DNA of 64,000 nucleotides from Chryseobacterium phocaeense (lineage in GTDB: Bacteria > Bacteroidota > Bacteroidia > Flavobacteriales > Weeksellaceae). Below the pieces are notes generated by a model, which was given only the letters and a program-made list of their open reading frames with translations, searched no databases and had not been told where the DNA came from. Within the stretch, counting starts at the first letter, position 1, and each line of letters starts with the position of its first letter. The stretch covers positions 2,434,158-2,498,157 of the forward strand of contig NZ_LT827015.1 of the NCBI RefSeq assembly GCF_900169075.1. The letters run 5' to 3'. A program made the translations under genes and the position numbers. This document shows positions 37,365 through 45,779 of the stretch, piece after piece.

Positions 37365-39122
37365 GTGGTAAAAATTATTCAATCTTTGTTAGTATTACTC
37401 ATCTTTAGCTCCTGTGGTCGCACAACAGAAGAAGGTAATTCTTATCTCAAAGACATCAACGATGAGATTAGCAAATTACATGAAAGTATTCAGTATGTTG
37501 ATGTTATCTATAGGAGAGAATCAAATAAATACAAACAAAGTAATGATGACTTATATCTAATCGGTAGTAAGTATATTCAGTTCTTTAATAACTACCACAA
37601 TCATAAAGCTGAAAAGCTTAAACAGATCCCTCTTGCGTACGAATTACTAAAACTCAACAATGGTAGATATGAGTATATATCTATTATCTGTAATTTTCAT
37701 TTAGCATTACTCGTTGAATACACGTCGCCACAACAATCTATGCAATTCATCAATGAAGCTATAAAAATTGACGAAGAAGAAGGTAGAAATTTTTTTTTAC
37801 CACACACCTATCATATGAAAGGTAGATTATTATACGACAAGCAAGATTATCATGGCGCGATAAGTTATTTTCAGAAAGCTCTTGAAAATTTGGATAAATC
37901 AGACATTCTTTACAGGGCCTCTATGCATAATAATTTTGGAATGTGTTACGACAAAATTAATAAAACTGAAATTGCCATAGTGGAGGCAAGAAAAGCAGTG
38001 AAACTTCTAGAAAAGAAATCTAAGCTAAACTCTCAAGAAAGGTATTATACATTTCGTTTTAAAGGTCAGCTTGGATACTACTTATACAAAGTAAAGAACT
38101 ACAATGCCGCAGAAAAATTGTTAATAGAAGAATTAGAATTCCATACACAGCATCCAGAATATGTCCGTGATGTAATACCGCCTGCCAAACGTTTAATTGA
38201 TTTATATTCTATTACGCGGCAACATGATAAAATTAAAAATATAATTACAGTCTTAATTAATATAGAAGCCGATTTAGCTGACACCTCACAAAAAATTCAA
38301 GCAAACGAGATAATCAAAAACTATTATGCCTACAATAACAATTTAGAAAAGCTTAAGTTAGTTTCACAAAAACTGGATCTTTTGCATAGAAAATTAGAAA
38401 AAGAAAGATTTAATAATTTTAACAAAGTGAGCAGCACACTTAATTCTTATATGATACAAAGTATTGATAAGAAATACTCCGAACAGATTGGAACTTATCA
38501 AAGAAAAATAAAACAACTGATAAGCGGTTTGATAATTTCTGCAGTTGTTATACTTATCATTATAAAAAGCGTAAAAAGCAAAAACAAGAGAGAAAGTATA
38601 ATTGTAGAAAACGAAAGAAAAATATTTCAACAAAATCAAAAGATCTATGAACAAGATCTATTATTTCATAAACAAAAAATAGAAAATCTTGTTCTCAATC
38701 TTAACTTAAAAATGGAGATGGAAAAGTTTTTTTTGGATAACCTGAAGGAGCTAAAAAATTTGAGAATGGGTAATAGAGATTCAGAGAAAGTAATTAAGGA
38801 ACTTTACCAAAAATTAAATAACTTAATGCAAATAAATAAAAAGAATTACCCAATTATTGATGACAGTTCTGAAGAACATAAAGAATTTATGAAAAATCTT
38901 AGCCAAAAATTCCCGCAACTCACTCAGCAGGAACTCAAATTCTGTGCTTATATTAAACTAAATCTGTCTGCTAAAGAGATTTCATTGTTGGAAAATATTA
39001 CTGAAGGAAGTGTAAGAGTTTATAAAACTAGAATAAAAGTAAAACTCGGCCTGCAAAAAGCAGAAAATCTAAATAACTACATGACCGAGATGAGCTGGTC
39101 AATTATTCATGAAAACAGATAA
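37365..39122 (+). CDS. TPR-repeat lipoprotein-type membrane regulator with LuxR-type HTH
   Basis: A 585-residue regulator with the same architecture as that at 19512. It has an N-terminal hydrophobic leader with a lipobox-like LIFSSCG, then periplasmic TPR-like helices (about 30-370), a transmembrane helix (about 381-402), a charged coiled coil, and a C-terminal HTH (LTQQELKFCAYIKLNLSAKE, then GSVRVYKTRIK). The start must be GTG at 37365: the frame is open back to a TAA at 37293-37295 with no ATG, and ATG at 37363 is out of frame. Divergence from the surface-protein operon suggests it controls those genes. Confidence 0.8.
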   Translation: MVKIIQSLLVLLIFSSCGRTTEEGNSYLKDINDEISKLHESIQYVDVIYRRESNKYKQSNDDLYLIGSKYIQFFNNYHNHKAEKLKQIPLAYELLKLNNGRYEYISIICNFHLALLVEYTSPQQSMQFINEAIKIDEEEGRNFFLPHTYHMKGRLLYDKQDYHGAISYFQKALENLDKSDILYRASMHNNFGMCYDKINKTEIAIVEARKAVKLLEKKSKLNSQERYYTFRFKGQLGYYLYKVKNYNAAEKLLIEELEFHTQHPEYVRDVIPPAKRLIDLYSITRQHDKIKNIITVLINIEADLADTSQKIQANEIIKNYYAYNNNLEKLKLVSQKLDLLHRKLEKERFNNFNKVSSTLNSYMIQSIDKKYSEQIGTYQRKIKQLISGLIISAVVILIIIKSVKSKNKRESIIVENERKIFQQNQKIYEQDLLFHKQKIENLVLNLNLKMEMEKFFLDNLKELKNLRMGNRDSEKVIKELYQKLNNLMQINKKNYPIIDDSSEEHKEFMKNLSQKFPQLTQQELKFCAYIKLNLSAKEISLLENITEGSVRVYKTRIKVKLGLQKAENLNNYMTEMSWSIIHENR

Positions 39123-39317
39123 AATGTTATACTTATGTTTGAGATTTGCAGACAGGAGCGTAACATCAACTTTTATAGGATCAAAAAATTAAAAATCTCT
39201 TTCTAGTTCGAGCCTATCTCCAAATCTAAGAAAAGGTCGAGATATGGTCAAGTCCCAATTATTTATTAGCATCGCCTTTATCTTGTAACATCTCTACTGA
39301 TCAGTACATCAGTCTCA

Positions 39318-39586
39318 TTATTGTCTGCTCAGACCAGAAGGTTCGCTCAGACCCGGTGATCTTTCGAACGCGATTCCCATTCCCGTACGTAACGAAAGAG
39401 AAAAAATCGGTCCAATTGTCCAACTATGTTTTGGATGCAGGGGCATTTTCTTGGCCCATTTTTCTTCAAATAAAAAAAGTTCTAAGCTACCATTAGGAAG
39501 AATAGAATTCCCCTATCGACGATGAAATGCTCGTGATTGGAGTCATAAGTAAATATCGACAGCTTATTTAAGATTTTGTATGTCAT
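39318..39586 (-). pseudogene. short broken gene of unknown family (one-base frameshift)
   Basis: An ATG at 39584-39586 opens a 34-codon frame (TYDSNHEHFIVDRGILF) that stops at 39482-39484. From about 39497 the neighbouring frame continues for about 60 codons with protein-like content (LELFLFEEKWAKKMPLH, SWTIGPIFSLSLRTGMGIAF) to a TAA at 39318-39320. Adding one base near 39498 joins the two smoothly into about 90 residues. I do not recognise the family. It lies in a 760-bp gap that otherwise holds nothing I can identify. Confidence 0.45.
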
Positions 39587-39885
39587 TACTGGGAATTTTT
39601 GATCATATATGTCACTACAGCAATATTCAATTTGTCTTATAATACTTATTTGATCTCAATAAAAGCACAAGTAATAATTAGTAAGAAGGACCTTTATAAT
39701 CGGTATTAGTTAACATATTGTTATTTTAGAATCTTTCTCTGCTAACATATTGTTAACGAAAAAATCATGTATACTATTTCTATTCATCTACTTTTACATT
39801 TTATTTTAAATAAGTAATGAAAGCAATACTTTAGGTTCCTAATATATTCCAGTCATTATGCCTTCTCTTAAATTGATTACACGTT

Positions 39886-40308
39886 ATGATTATAGATTAT
39901 AAAAATATTAATATTGGACAACTAATACGCCTGCGGGTTAAGGAAAACAACATTGAATTATCTCGAATCTGCAACTATATGAAATGCACAGTAGATGAAA
40001 TCAACGAAATGTATATGCAGGAAAATTTATGCGCCCATACATTGCTGAGATGGAGCAAGCTTTTAAAGTATGATTTTTTCCGGGTTTACAGTCATCATCT
40101 AATTTTGTTCTCCCCCCCAGCTGGAAATAATAGACAGCAACGGACATCCCAACTACCGCAGTTCAGAAAACACATATATACTAGAGAAATCATTGATTTC
40201 ATTTTAGAACTGATTAATACCGGACGAAAAACAAAAATCCAAATCATAGAAGAGTACAATATTCCTAAAACTACTTTATATAAATGGATTCATAAATACA
40301 ATAACTGA
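39886..40308 (+). CDS. small helix-turn-helix protein
   Basis: A 140-residue protein with two DNA-binding-like parts. The N-terminal 60 residues (LIRLRVKENNIELSRICNYM and on) resemble an XRE-type or antitoxin-like HTH. The C-terminal 45 residues (TKIQIIEEYNIPKTTLYKWI) are a clear transposase-type HTH. No catalytic domain is present, so it is either a small regulator or an orphan DNA-binding part of a transposase. The next gene, 29 bp downstream, is another small HTH protein; the two are probably an operon in a region of decayed genes. Confidence 0.6.
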   Translation: MIIDYKNINIGQLIRLRVKENNIELSRICNYMKCTVDEINEMYMQENLCAHTLLRWSKLLKYDFFRVYSHHLILFSPPAGNNRQQRTSQLPQFRKHIYTREIIDFILELINTGRKTKIQIIEEYNIPKTTLYKWIHKYNN

Positions 40309-40337
40309 CATAAAATCTAATCACGATCCCCTTCTCT

Positions 40338-40655
40338 ATGAAAAATACCGAACCTAACTATCTTCTGATTTATCATGACCTCATTCACATGAAATTTCCT
40401 GAAAAGCTATCAGATTGTCAGGCTCTTTTAAAAAAAGAACGGCTCTCCACACTAGATGTAATTAGATTAAACAATACTATTTTTGGGAGTCATGATGAGG
40501 AATTGAATCAAAAGCTGCGATCATATGATTTAAATACCATCAAATATATACTGGATTACCAGAAAAAAAATAAATTAAATAATTCCCAGCTTGCTTTACA
40601 TTTTAAAATCAGCAGGAACAGTGTTACCAAGTGGAAAAGGCTGTATAGCCCGTAG
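40338..40655 (+). CDS. small helix-turn-helix protein
   Basis: A 105-residue protein ending in a helix-turn-helix (LNNSQLALHFKISRNSVTKW) of the transposase/homeodomain-like type. The first 60 residues are helical and charged, without recognisable motif. It follows the preceding HTH gene by 29 bp. Such pairs are common in Chryseobacterium genomes, apparently without a transposase. The role is unknown. Confidence 0.6.
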   Translation: MKNTEPNYLLIYHDLIHMKFPEKLSDCQALLKKERLSTLDVIRLNNTIFGSHDEELNQKLRSYDLNTIKYILDYQKKNKLNNSQLALHFKISRNSVTKWKRLYSP

Positions 40656-40841
40656 CATATTTTGATATAAAAACCTCTCAAAGCAAAAACAGGGAAAATT
40701 CAAATAATGGAAATAAGATTTAGATGTCCATAAGACGCCAGATTGAAATATAATTATGTATCTTCTTATAATAAAATAACTTACTAAAAAAAGTACTGTT
40801 GTACAATCTTCTAAAAATCTATAAATAAAACGTGTTCAAAA

Positions 40842-41189
40842 GGATTACATCTTATCAATGAAGTTGGCATCATAAGTATTTTAGGGGTTGCAGGAATTTG
40901 GAAATATCAAATATACACCATCCTATTATCTGGGTTATAAAAGTACTATTGAAATCCTGCATTATTCGGCATCACTGCGCGAACAAGTCAAAGGTATAAA
41001 CCCGATGAGCCTGCTTGGAAGTGGGTGATGGAAGATTTAAGCGAAGAATGGATAACGGAATTGGCCACTTACCAAATCAAAGCCTCGAAAATGCAGGCAT
41101 ACTCAATTGAAAAGGGTTTTAGAAAAACCGGCACCCCTACAAAAGCATTTGTTTATGCGGAGATTCCTGAATTGACATATGAAATTTAA
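40842..41189 (+). pseudogene. degraded gene of unknown family (frameshifted)
   Basis: Three protein-like stretches follow each other in different frames. HLINEVGIISILGVAGIWKY starts near 40848, then PSYYLGYKSTIEILHYSASL in the +1 frame, then RYKPDEPAWKWVMEDLSEEW and a 45-residue tail back in the first frame, ending at TAA 41187-41189. The outer two share a frame, so two compensating shifts or one short insertion could explain it. Its 3' end overlaps by a few bases the convergent DinB gene. Not recognised. Confidence 0.4.
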
Positions 41190-41692
41190 GAAGTGCTTTT
41201 TACTCTATTTTGTAGGTACTTGATCGTAATTCCAATCTGGCCTAAATGATAAAAATCATGATGAATCAGACCATTGACAAGGTATAAATAATCATGCGGA
41301 AAAGTAGAATCTGCATGTGGATATTTAGAATACAGGTAAAAATCGTCTTTTTGATCCAGGAAATTTATTAAGTCATTTTGGGATTTGCGAAAATTAGCGA
41401 GGAGATTCGTCCAGCCATCCACTTCCAGTTCGTCATTGTGCCGCCAATTGAGTGCATCTGTCATTTCCAAGCCTCTTGGATTACCGTTTAATCTACTTAA
41501 AACTTCTTTCCGCCATTCTACCAAATGGGAGATAATTTCACCAACACTATGCATATCGTTGATAGGCCTAATGAATCCAGTTTGCTTGGTCACCAAGGCC
41601 AGTTTTTTGTTGAAATTTTCGTCTATCCATAAATCTGCATTTTCAACGTCCTGCAACTGTTGTATAAGGTTTTTTATTAACGTATTATCCAT
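41186..41692 (-). CDS. DinB-like metal-binding protein
   Basis: A 168-residue four-helix DinB/YfiT-type protein. The expected three metal-binding histidines are visible: one in HSVGEIISHLVEW and two in the HxxxH of GLIHHDFYHLGQIG. Family members include thiol transferases and damage-inducible proteins; the substrate is not predictable. The start is the ATG at 41690-41692. It is monocistronic and convergent with the degraded gene to its left. Confidence 0.8.
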   Translation of the reverse strand: MDNTLIKNLIQQLQDVENADLWIDENFNKKLALVTKQTGFIRPINDMHSVGEIISHLVEWRKEVLSRLNGNPRGLEMTDALNWRHNDELEVDGWTNLLANFRKSQNDLINFLDQKDDFYLYSKYPHADSTFPHDYLYLVNGLIHHDFYHLGQIGITIKYLQNRVKSTS

Positions 41693-41791
41693 TTTAATAA
41701 TTTTATTTATTTAGTTTTAATATCATTGAACCTCACGCCTCTAACAATAAAAATTTCCGAAACTTGTTTGAGTTTGTTTTACCTATCGTAT

Positions 41792-42257
41792 TTATTTCCC
41801 TTCCGTGTAATATAACTTTACAGAAAGAGGACTAAGTTTATTTTTATAATTATTGAACTCTATTTTATCTGAAAAGACAATCTGTCTTTTATACAGAATC
41901 GAGTAATAGACATAAATTTCAAATACCGAATGTCTTTCCGGTGTACAGTAATCCGGATGTAGCAATACACCAATCACTTTCAAACATTGTGGATGCATAC
42001 AGTCCCAACTTGTCAGCAATAAGGCTGGATACACAATTAGAATTTTTGATCTCAGAAGCCTCGACCTTCAAAAGCTTCACTATTTTATCAGGAGTATGTA
42101 CCGTGATACCGCCTTTATAAAATAATTTTGAATTAGTCATTTCCGAAAACGCAAGCTGCATCGCACCAGCGGTAACACTCTCTGCAATGGAAATGGTTTG
42201 ATCACAACTCATAAATTCTTCATTGATTTGTTCCAAAAGGATCTTGTTAAATTCCAT
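41792..42257 (-). pseudogene. CinA-like gene, frameshifted
   Basis: The first 108 codons match a CinA C-terminal (nicotinamide-nucleotide amidase-like) domain: ISIAESVTAGAMQLAFSEM and GGITVHT align with the intact paralog at 45780-46280. The frame then ends early at ATSGLLYTG. The missing end continues in the adjacent frame, from about HSVFEIYVYYS to KLSPLSVKLYYTEGK, which corresponds to the paralog's TKASTAQLYYTE. One base change near 41930-41945 would rejoin them. Confidence 0.7.
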
Positions 42258-42373
42258 GATACTTTATAATATAGATTTTACGAACTTAAAATTGATATGT
42301 ATTTCATTAATGTATTAACGAACTTACGGTAGTGTTTATTCTTTAAATGAAGGCGCCACTTTATATTATTGAA

Positions 42374-42407
42374 AACAAGCCATACACTATCAGCTGTATG
42401 GCTTGTT
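42374..42407 (-). terminator. terminator of the YciE-like gene
   Basis: A perfect 12-bp stem (AACAAGCCATAC with GTATGGCTTGTT) and 10-nt loop, 15 bp beyond the stop of the minus-strand ferritin-like gene, followed on that strand by TTTTC. Confidence 0.75.
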
Positions 42408-42421
42408 TAAATTTTATATGT

Positions 42422-43009
42422 TTAATCTTCCTGCTGGGCATCAAAATTAATGTTAGTCTCTGCAATCTCCGTAAGGTTATAATCTGTATCTTCTTCCTCC
42501 TGCAGTGTTTTTTCTAACAGCTCAGCAGCCTTATCGTGTCCCATAGTAATAGCAAGTTGCGTTAAGCCTCCATAGCTTGCGATCTCGTAATGTTCTACCT
42601 TCTGCGCCGCAATTATCAGAGCTGCATCTCTTGTCATCGTGCCTTCTTCCGTAGATTTAATGATTTCTTCGCCTTCCTTAATCAATCCATCCATTGCTTC
42701 ACATTTTTTTTGCTCCGGATTCTCATTAATGAGTTTAAAAACTTTCTCCAAGCGGCTTATATGCTTTTTAGTCTGTAACTGATGATCCTCAAAAGCATCT
42801 TTAAGCTCTTCGGTTGTTGCTGCGTCATGCATAGTCTGTAACGCATCTACTAATTTATGCTCAGCGTAATAAATGTCTTTTAGTGCATCTACAAAAAATT
42901 TATGCAGCGGAGCATTTTTCATCTCACTTTCTTTTACTGTAGCATTCTCTACTGTCATTTTTTTGTCAGCAGCACCGGTTGTCGTATTTTCTGTTGTTTT
43001 AGTTGCCAT
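42422..43009 (-). CDS. YciE/YciF-like ferritin-fold stress protein (DUF892)
   Basis: A 195-residue protein. After a Thr/Lys-rich N-terminal tail of about 30 residues comes a DUF892 four-helix bundle: FFVDALKDIYYAEHKLVDAL, then AQKVEHYEIASYGGL and LLEKTLQEEEDTDYNLTEIA. The Glu and His residues in these helices are those of ferritin-like diiron sites. In enterobacteria the homologues YciE/YciF belong to stationary-phase and osmotic stress genes. It lies 63 bp downstream of the KGG-motif gene on the same strand, a pairing that recalls the yciGFE operon. A strong terminator follows. Confidence 0.85.
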   Translation of the reverse strand: MATKTTENTTTGAADKKMTVENATVKESEMKNAPLHKFFVDALKDIYYAEHKLVDALQTMHDAATTEELKDAFEDHQLQTKKHISRLEKVFKLINENPEQKKCEAMDGLIKEGEEIIKSTEEGTMTRDAALIIAAQKVEHYEIASYGGLTQLAITMGHDKAAELLEKTLQEEEDTDYNLTEIAETNINFDAQQED

Positions 43010-43072
43010 AAGATAATGGGATTTAAAAGGTTAAAAGGCTGCCCCTTTTTCACAGAGACAGCCTAAAAAGAA

Positions 43073-43852
43073 TTATGAATTACGTCTGCCTCCGAATCCG
43101 GATCTACCGGATCCTGAAGATCTTCCACCACCATGAGAAGCCTGACCTCCCATTCTGGCTATTCTTGTACGTTCAGATTTACTCATTGAAGCAAAACCTC
43201 TTTTTGATGTTCCCCCTCCTGAATTAGAACCTCTGTTGCTACCTCCTGACCCGGAGTTAGAATTAGAGCCACGGCCGCTTCCTGAACCGGAGCTTGAACT
43301 ACGCCCTCTTCCTGAACTACTGTTTCCGCCCGATCTTGAATTGGAGTTTCTTGAGCTTCCTCCGCTATTTGATCCTGATCTTCCTGAGTTTGATCTTGAT
43401 CCTGACCCTGATCCTGAAGATCTTCCGCTTCCTCCTGACCTAGATCCGGAGCCAGAACGGGATCCTCCACGAGAGCTGCTTCCAGAACTTCCTCTTCCAC
43501 CAGAAGTAAATCTTCCCTGACTATCCCTGTTTTGACTTCCGCCTCTTGAACCTCTGCTTCCGCCTCTTGAACCTCTGCCCCTATTATCATCGTCATCATC
43601 ATCGTCATCGTCGTCATCATCATAGTCATCGTCGTCGTCATAGTCATCGTCATCATAATCTTCGTCATCATACCCTCCTTCCTCATCGAAATAGTCTTCA
43701 AAATCTGAGAAATCATCATCGTACTCCTCGTCCTCACTTCCGTCGTTATAACCATGCTCATAACCTAATTGGTACGCTTCCTCAAGCATTGATTGGTCAT
43801 CATCTGATGAATTTCTGCCTGAACTTCTGTTGTTTGAATTTCTAGTGTTCAT
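43073..43852 (-). CDS. disordered Asp/Ser/Gly-rich protein with KGG-like stress motif
   Basis: A 259-residue, strongly biased protein. Residues about 40-90 are an acidic block of Asp, Glu and Tyr with a run of twelve Asp. Residues about 90-210 are Ser-Gly-Arg-Asn repeats, including RDSQGRFTSGG. Residues about 217-240 carry RGFASMSKSERTRIARMGG followed by QASHGGG, which matches the KGG stress-protein motif (as in YciG) with Met for Lys. Nearly all of it should be intrinsically disordered. The overlapping long frames on both strands here are artefacts of the repeat. The start is the ATG at 43850-43852. Confidence 0.72.
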   Translation of the reverse strand: MNTRNSNNRSSGRNSSDDDQSMLEEAYQLGYEHGYNDGSEDEEYDDDFSDFEDYFDEEGGYDDEDYDDDDYDDDDDYDDDDDDDDDDDDNRGRGSRGGSRGSRGGSQNRDSQGRFTSGGRGSSGSSSRGGSRSGSGSRSGGSGRSSGSGSGSRSNSGRSGSNSGGSSRNSNSRSGGNSSSGRGRSSSSGSGSGRGSNSNSGSGGSNRGSNSGGGTSKRGFASMSKSERTRIARMGGQASHGGGRSSGSGRSGFGGRRNS

Positions 43853-43896
43853 AAATTTACTTTTTGAAATTAATATTTAGTGATGTACCGCAGTCC

Positions 43897-43910
43897 TTGA
43901 CTAGTATCAG
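43897..43910 (-). promoter_or_regulatory. weak Crp/Fnr-like palindrome upstream of KGG gene
   Basis: TTGACTAGTATCAG fits TGAC-N4-RTCA with one asymmetric end base. Its centre is 51 bp upstream of the ATG. The -7-like sequence at the matching distance (TTAATTTC) has two mismatches, so this is the weakest member of the site family. Confidence 0.3.
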
Positions 43911-44039
43911 ACTGCAGTCGGTTTATTTTTAATGTTTAGACAATACAATACCCGCACACCGTAGAAACAGTGTGAAATATGATTGAATAATACTTTTAGT
44001 TATTCTATTATTCTGTAATAAGTTAAATGATACGTGTCC

Positions 44040-44261
44040 CTATTTAGAGCTCACGCCAGCTGAATCCTTCATCTTAATAGTGGCAACACTATCATTTGGA
44101 TTTCTTGATGTAATACCTGTTGTGTCTGGCCGTGTAGAATTTGTATTCATTGAATCTATAGCAGATGTATCAGCAGTAATTGGTGGCGCTGTTTGTACTT
44201 CTTTTTTACAACTGATTGTCAAAAGCCCTAGAAGAAGAGCTAAAGAGATTATTGCTTTCAT
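44040..44261 (-). CDS. small lipoprotein, Crp/Fnr-box controlled
   Basis: A 73-residue lipoprotein: signal sequence MKAIISLALLLGLLTISC with the lipidated Cys at about 18, then KKE and a Thr/Ser/Asp-rich disordered tail. I begin at the ATG 44259-44261; the longer frame begins with TTG further upstream. It has no recognisable domain. The upstream region holds a perfect TAGCTTTG -7 element and a 16-bp palindrome placed like a class II activator site, so expression is likely activated by a Crp/Fnr protein. Confidence 0.7.
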   Translation of the reverse strand: MKAIISLALLLGLLTISCKKEVQTAPPITADTSAIDSMNTNSTRPDTTGITSRNPNDSVATIKMKDSAGVSSK

Positions 44262-44285
44262 ATAACATATTTTAATTTGGTATAT

Positions 44286-44330
44286 CAAAGCTACAAGCTC
44301 AGGAAGGCAAATCCTATGACAATGATCATA
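44286..44330 (-). promoter_or_regulatory. Crp/Fnr-type class II promoter of the small lipoprotein gene
   Basis: The box TATGACAATGATCATA (44315-44330) is a perfect TATGA-N6-TCATA palindrome. The -7 element TAGCTTTG (44293 to 44286 on the minus strand) matches TAnnTTTG exactly. Centre of box to last base of -7 is 36.5 bp, which is about -41 from the expected start site. No TTG lies at -33, as expected for an activator-dependent promoter. Confidence 0.65.
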
Positions 44331-44462
44331 ATTGATTCATAATTTTTATTAAATTTTACTCTTCACCTATTTATATGATAAGAAAGAGTAGAATCACTCT
44401 AATATTTTTTAGATAGTAATTATTACTTTCTTTAGAATTAATACGATTTCAAAATCTATATA

Positions 44463-44968
44463 TCACCAGGATCGAAACTCAACTAACCCATCTGTCAAAA
44501 TCTTCCATTGAATTTTTGAAATTCCCACCATCCCTCCAAGAGCAATAGCTAAATTCCTTGCTTTGTCTGCGATCTGAGCATCCATATTCGGAGTTTCGTT
44601 ACGTCCGTAAATACCTGCTTTTATAAAATCCTTCCCTCGTGATATGATAAAAGTAGAACTTGCATCTCCCGTATAAAAGTGCGCAGTGTATGCATTTACC
44701 AAAATATCTATTTTCCCAAATTCAGCAAATGTTTTTGAGACGGTTTCTTTACAAAATTTTACATCATTGATATCTCCGCCAAAACATATAGCATGCCTAC
44801 CTAGAGCTTCAATTTCCATTTTTGTTTTTTCTGCATCGTCGTCGTCTTTATAATAGACAAAGGAATATCAGCACCTTCTTTGGCAAATAATAAGGCAATT
44901 GCTTTACCTATTCCGCTGTCTGCTCCTGTAATGAGCACTGATTTATTTTCCAATTGTAACCTCTCCAT
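44463..44968 (-). pseudogene. short-chain dehydrogenase gene, frameshifted and rearranged
   Basis: The ATG at 44966-44968 begins a normal SDR start (VLITGADSGIGKAIALLFAK). After about 38 codons the frame breaks, and the continuation is in the next frame (VYYKDDDDAEKTKMEIEAL, then FGKIDILVNA). The usual catalytic region with Ser and Tyr-x-x-x-Lys is absent. Instead, after DILVNA the sequence becomes unrelated (FIISRGKDFIKAGIYG, TDGLVEFRSW). So this is both frameshifted and either deleted or fused to another gene's end. It follows the intact SDR gene 11 bp downstream. Confidence 0.65.
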
Positions 44969-44979
44969 ACTATTAAAAT

Positions 44980-45774
44980 TTATACATCCTGTGGTTCCTG
45001 CATTTTTCCCATACGATATGCTGCCATGCTATCGCTTGCCAGATTAGACATGGCTACCGTTAATTTATTTTTCAACCCCGAGATTATTTTATCCTCTCCA
45101 TTCATCAGGGCTTCATAGCCATCTTTAGCCACTTCTTCCGGAGTGCTGAAACTCTCTTTATCTTCCATAATCTTACTTCTGTTCATATGGGCTTTGTTGA
45201 AAAAATCCGTATCGGTTGGTCCTGGAAGAAGTGCCGTAACCGTAATTCCGGTATCTTTTAACTCTTCACGAATCGCCTCAGACCATGACAGGATAAAAGC
45301 TTTACTTCCATGATAAACTGATTGCCATGGACCGGGTGCTTTACTTGCGATTGAAGCCAGATTCAGTATTTTCCCTGATCCTTTGCCGATACGATCCTTT
45401 AGGAAAAGTTTGGTTAAAATCAGAACTGCATTTATATTGAGCCTGACAATATCCAATTCCCGATGTATGTCTGTATCTTCAAATTTTCCATAGAAGCCCT
45501 GTCCTGCGTCATTCACCAATATTTCCGGGCTAATATCGTTGAGTCTAAGTTCGGCATACATAGAAAAAACATCATCTTCTTTAAAGAGGTTTTTTGCCTG
45601 GGTTATCACCTTAACACCATATTTTTTAAATTCATTGGCTTTTTCAAGCAGTTGATCATGACTGCGCGATACAATAACCAGATGGTAGCCATTTTTTGCG
45701 AATAATTTCGCCAGTTCATATCCGATTCCGCTGGTTGCACCAGTGATCAGTACATATTGATTTTTGATTTCCAT
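44980..45774 (-). CDS. short-chain dehydrogenase/reductase
   Basis: A 264-residue classical SDR. The cofactor motif is TGATSGIG (residues about 11-18), VNDAGQ stands for the NNAG motif with Asp, and the catalytic residues lie in NLASIASKAPGPWQSVYHGSK (Ser, Tyr, Lys). The Arg after strand 2 (VIVSRSHDQL) suggests NADP(H). The substrate is not predictable. It begins five bases after the stop of the CinA-like gene and is probably co-transcribed with it and the zinc dehydrogenase. The next gene downstream is the broken SDR. Confidence 0.85.
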   Translation of the reverse strand: MEIKNQYVLITGATSGIGYELAKLFAKNGYHLVIVSRSHDQLLEKANEFKKYGVKVITQAKNLFKEDDVFSMYAELRLNDISPEILVNDAGQGFYGKFEDTDIHRELDIVRLNINAVLILTKLFLKDRIGKGSGKILNLASIASKAPGPWQSVYHGSKAFILSWSEAIREELKDTGITVTALLPGPTDTDFFNKAHMNRSKIMEDKESFSTPEEVAKDGYEALMNGEDKIISGLKNKLTVAMSNLASDSMAAYRMGKMQEPQDV

Positions 45775-45779
45775 ATCGT

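Noticed and set aside
41785..41800. TTATTTCCC as a second copy of the mnmE 3' end (island attachment repeat)
   Set aside because: Only nine bases match, which is expected by chance in AT-rich sequence.
43236..43700. Possible CRISPR or tandem DNA array
   Set aside because: The repetition is codon-level (GAT/GAC and TCN/GGN) within one coding frame; there are no regular repeats with unique spacers.
43183..43845. Three long frames overlapping the disordered KGG-motif gene on both strands
   Set aside because: They read as MTMTM, LELEPE or RHHHRH repeats, which are out-of-phase readings of the Asp/Ser/Gly codons. The accepted frame alone has a KGG motif and a normal start.
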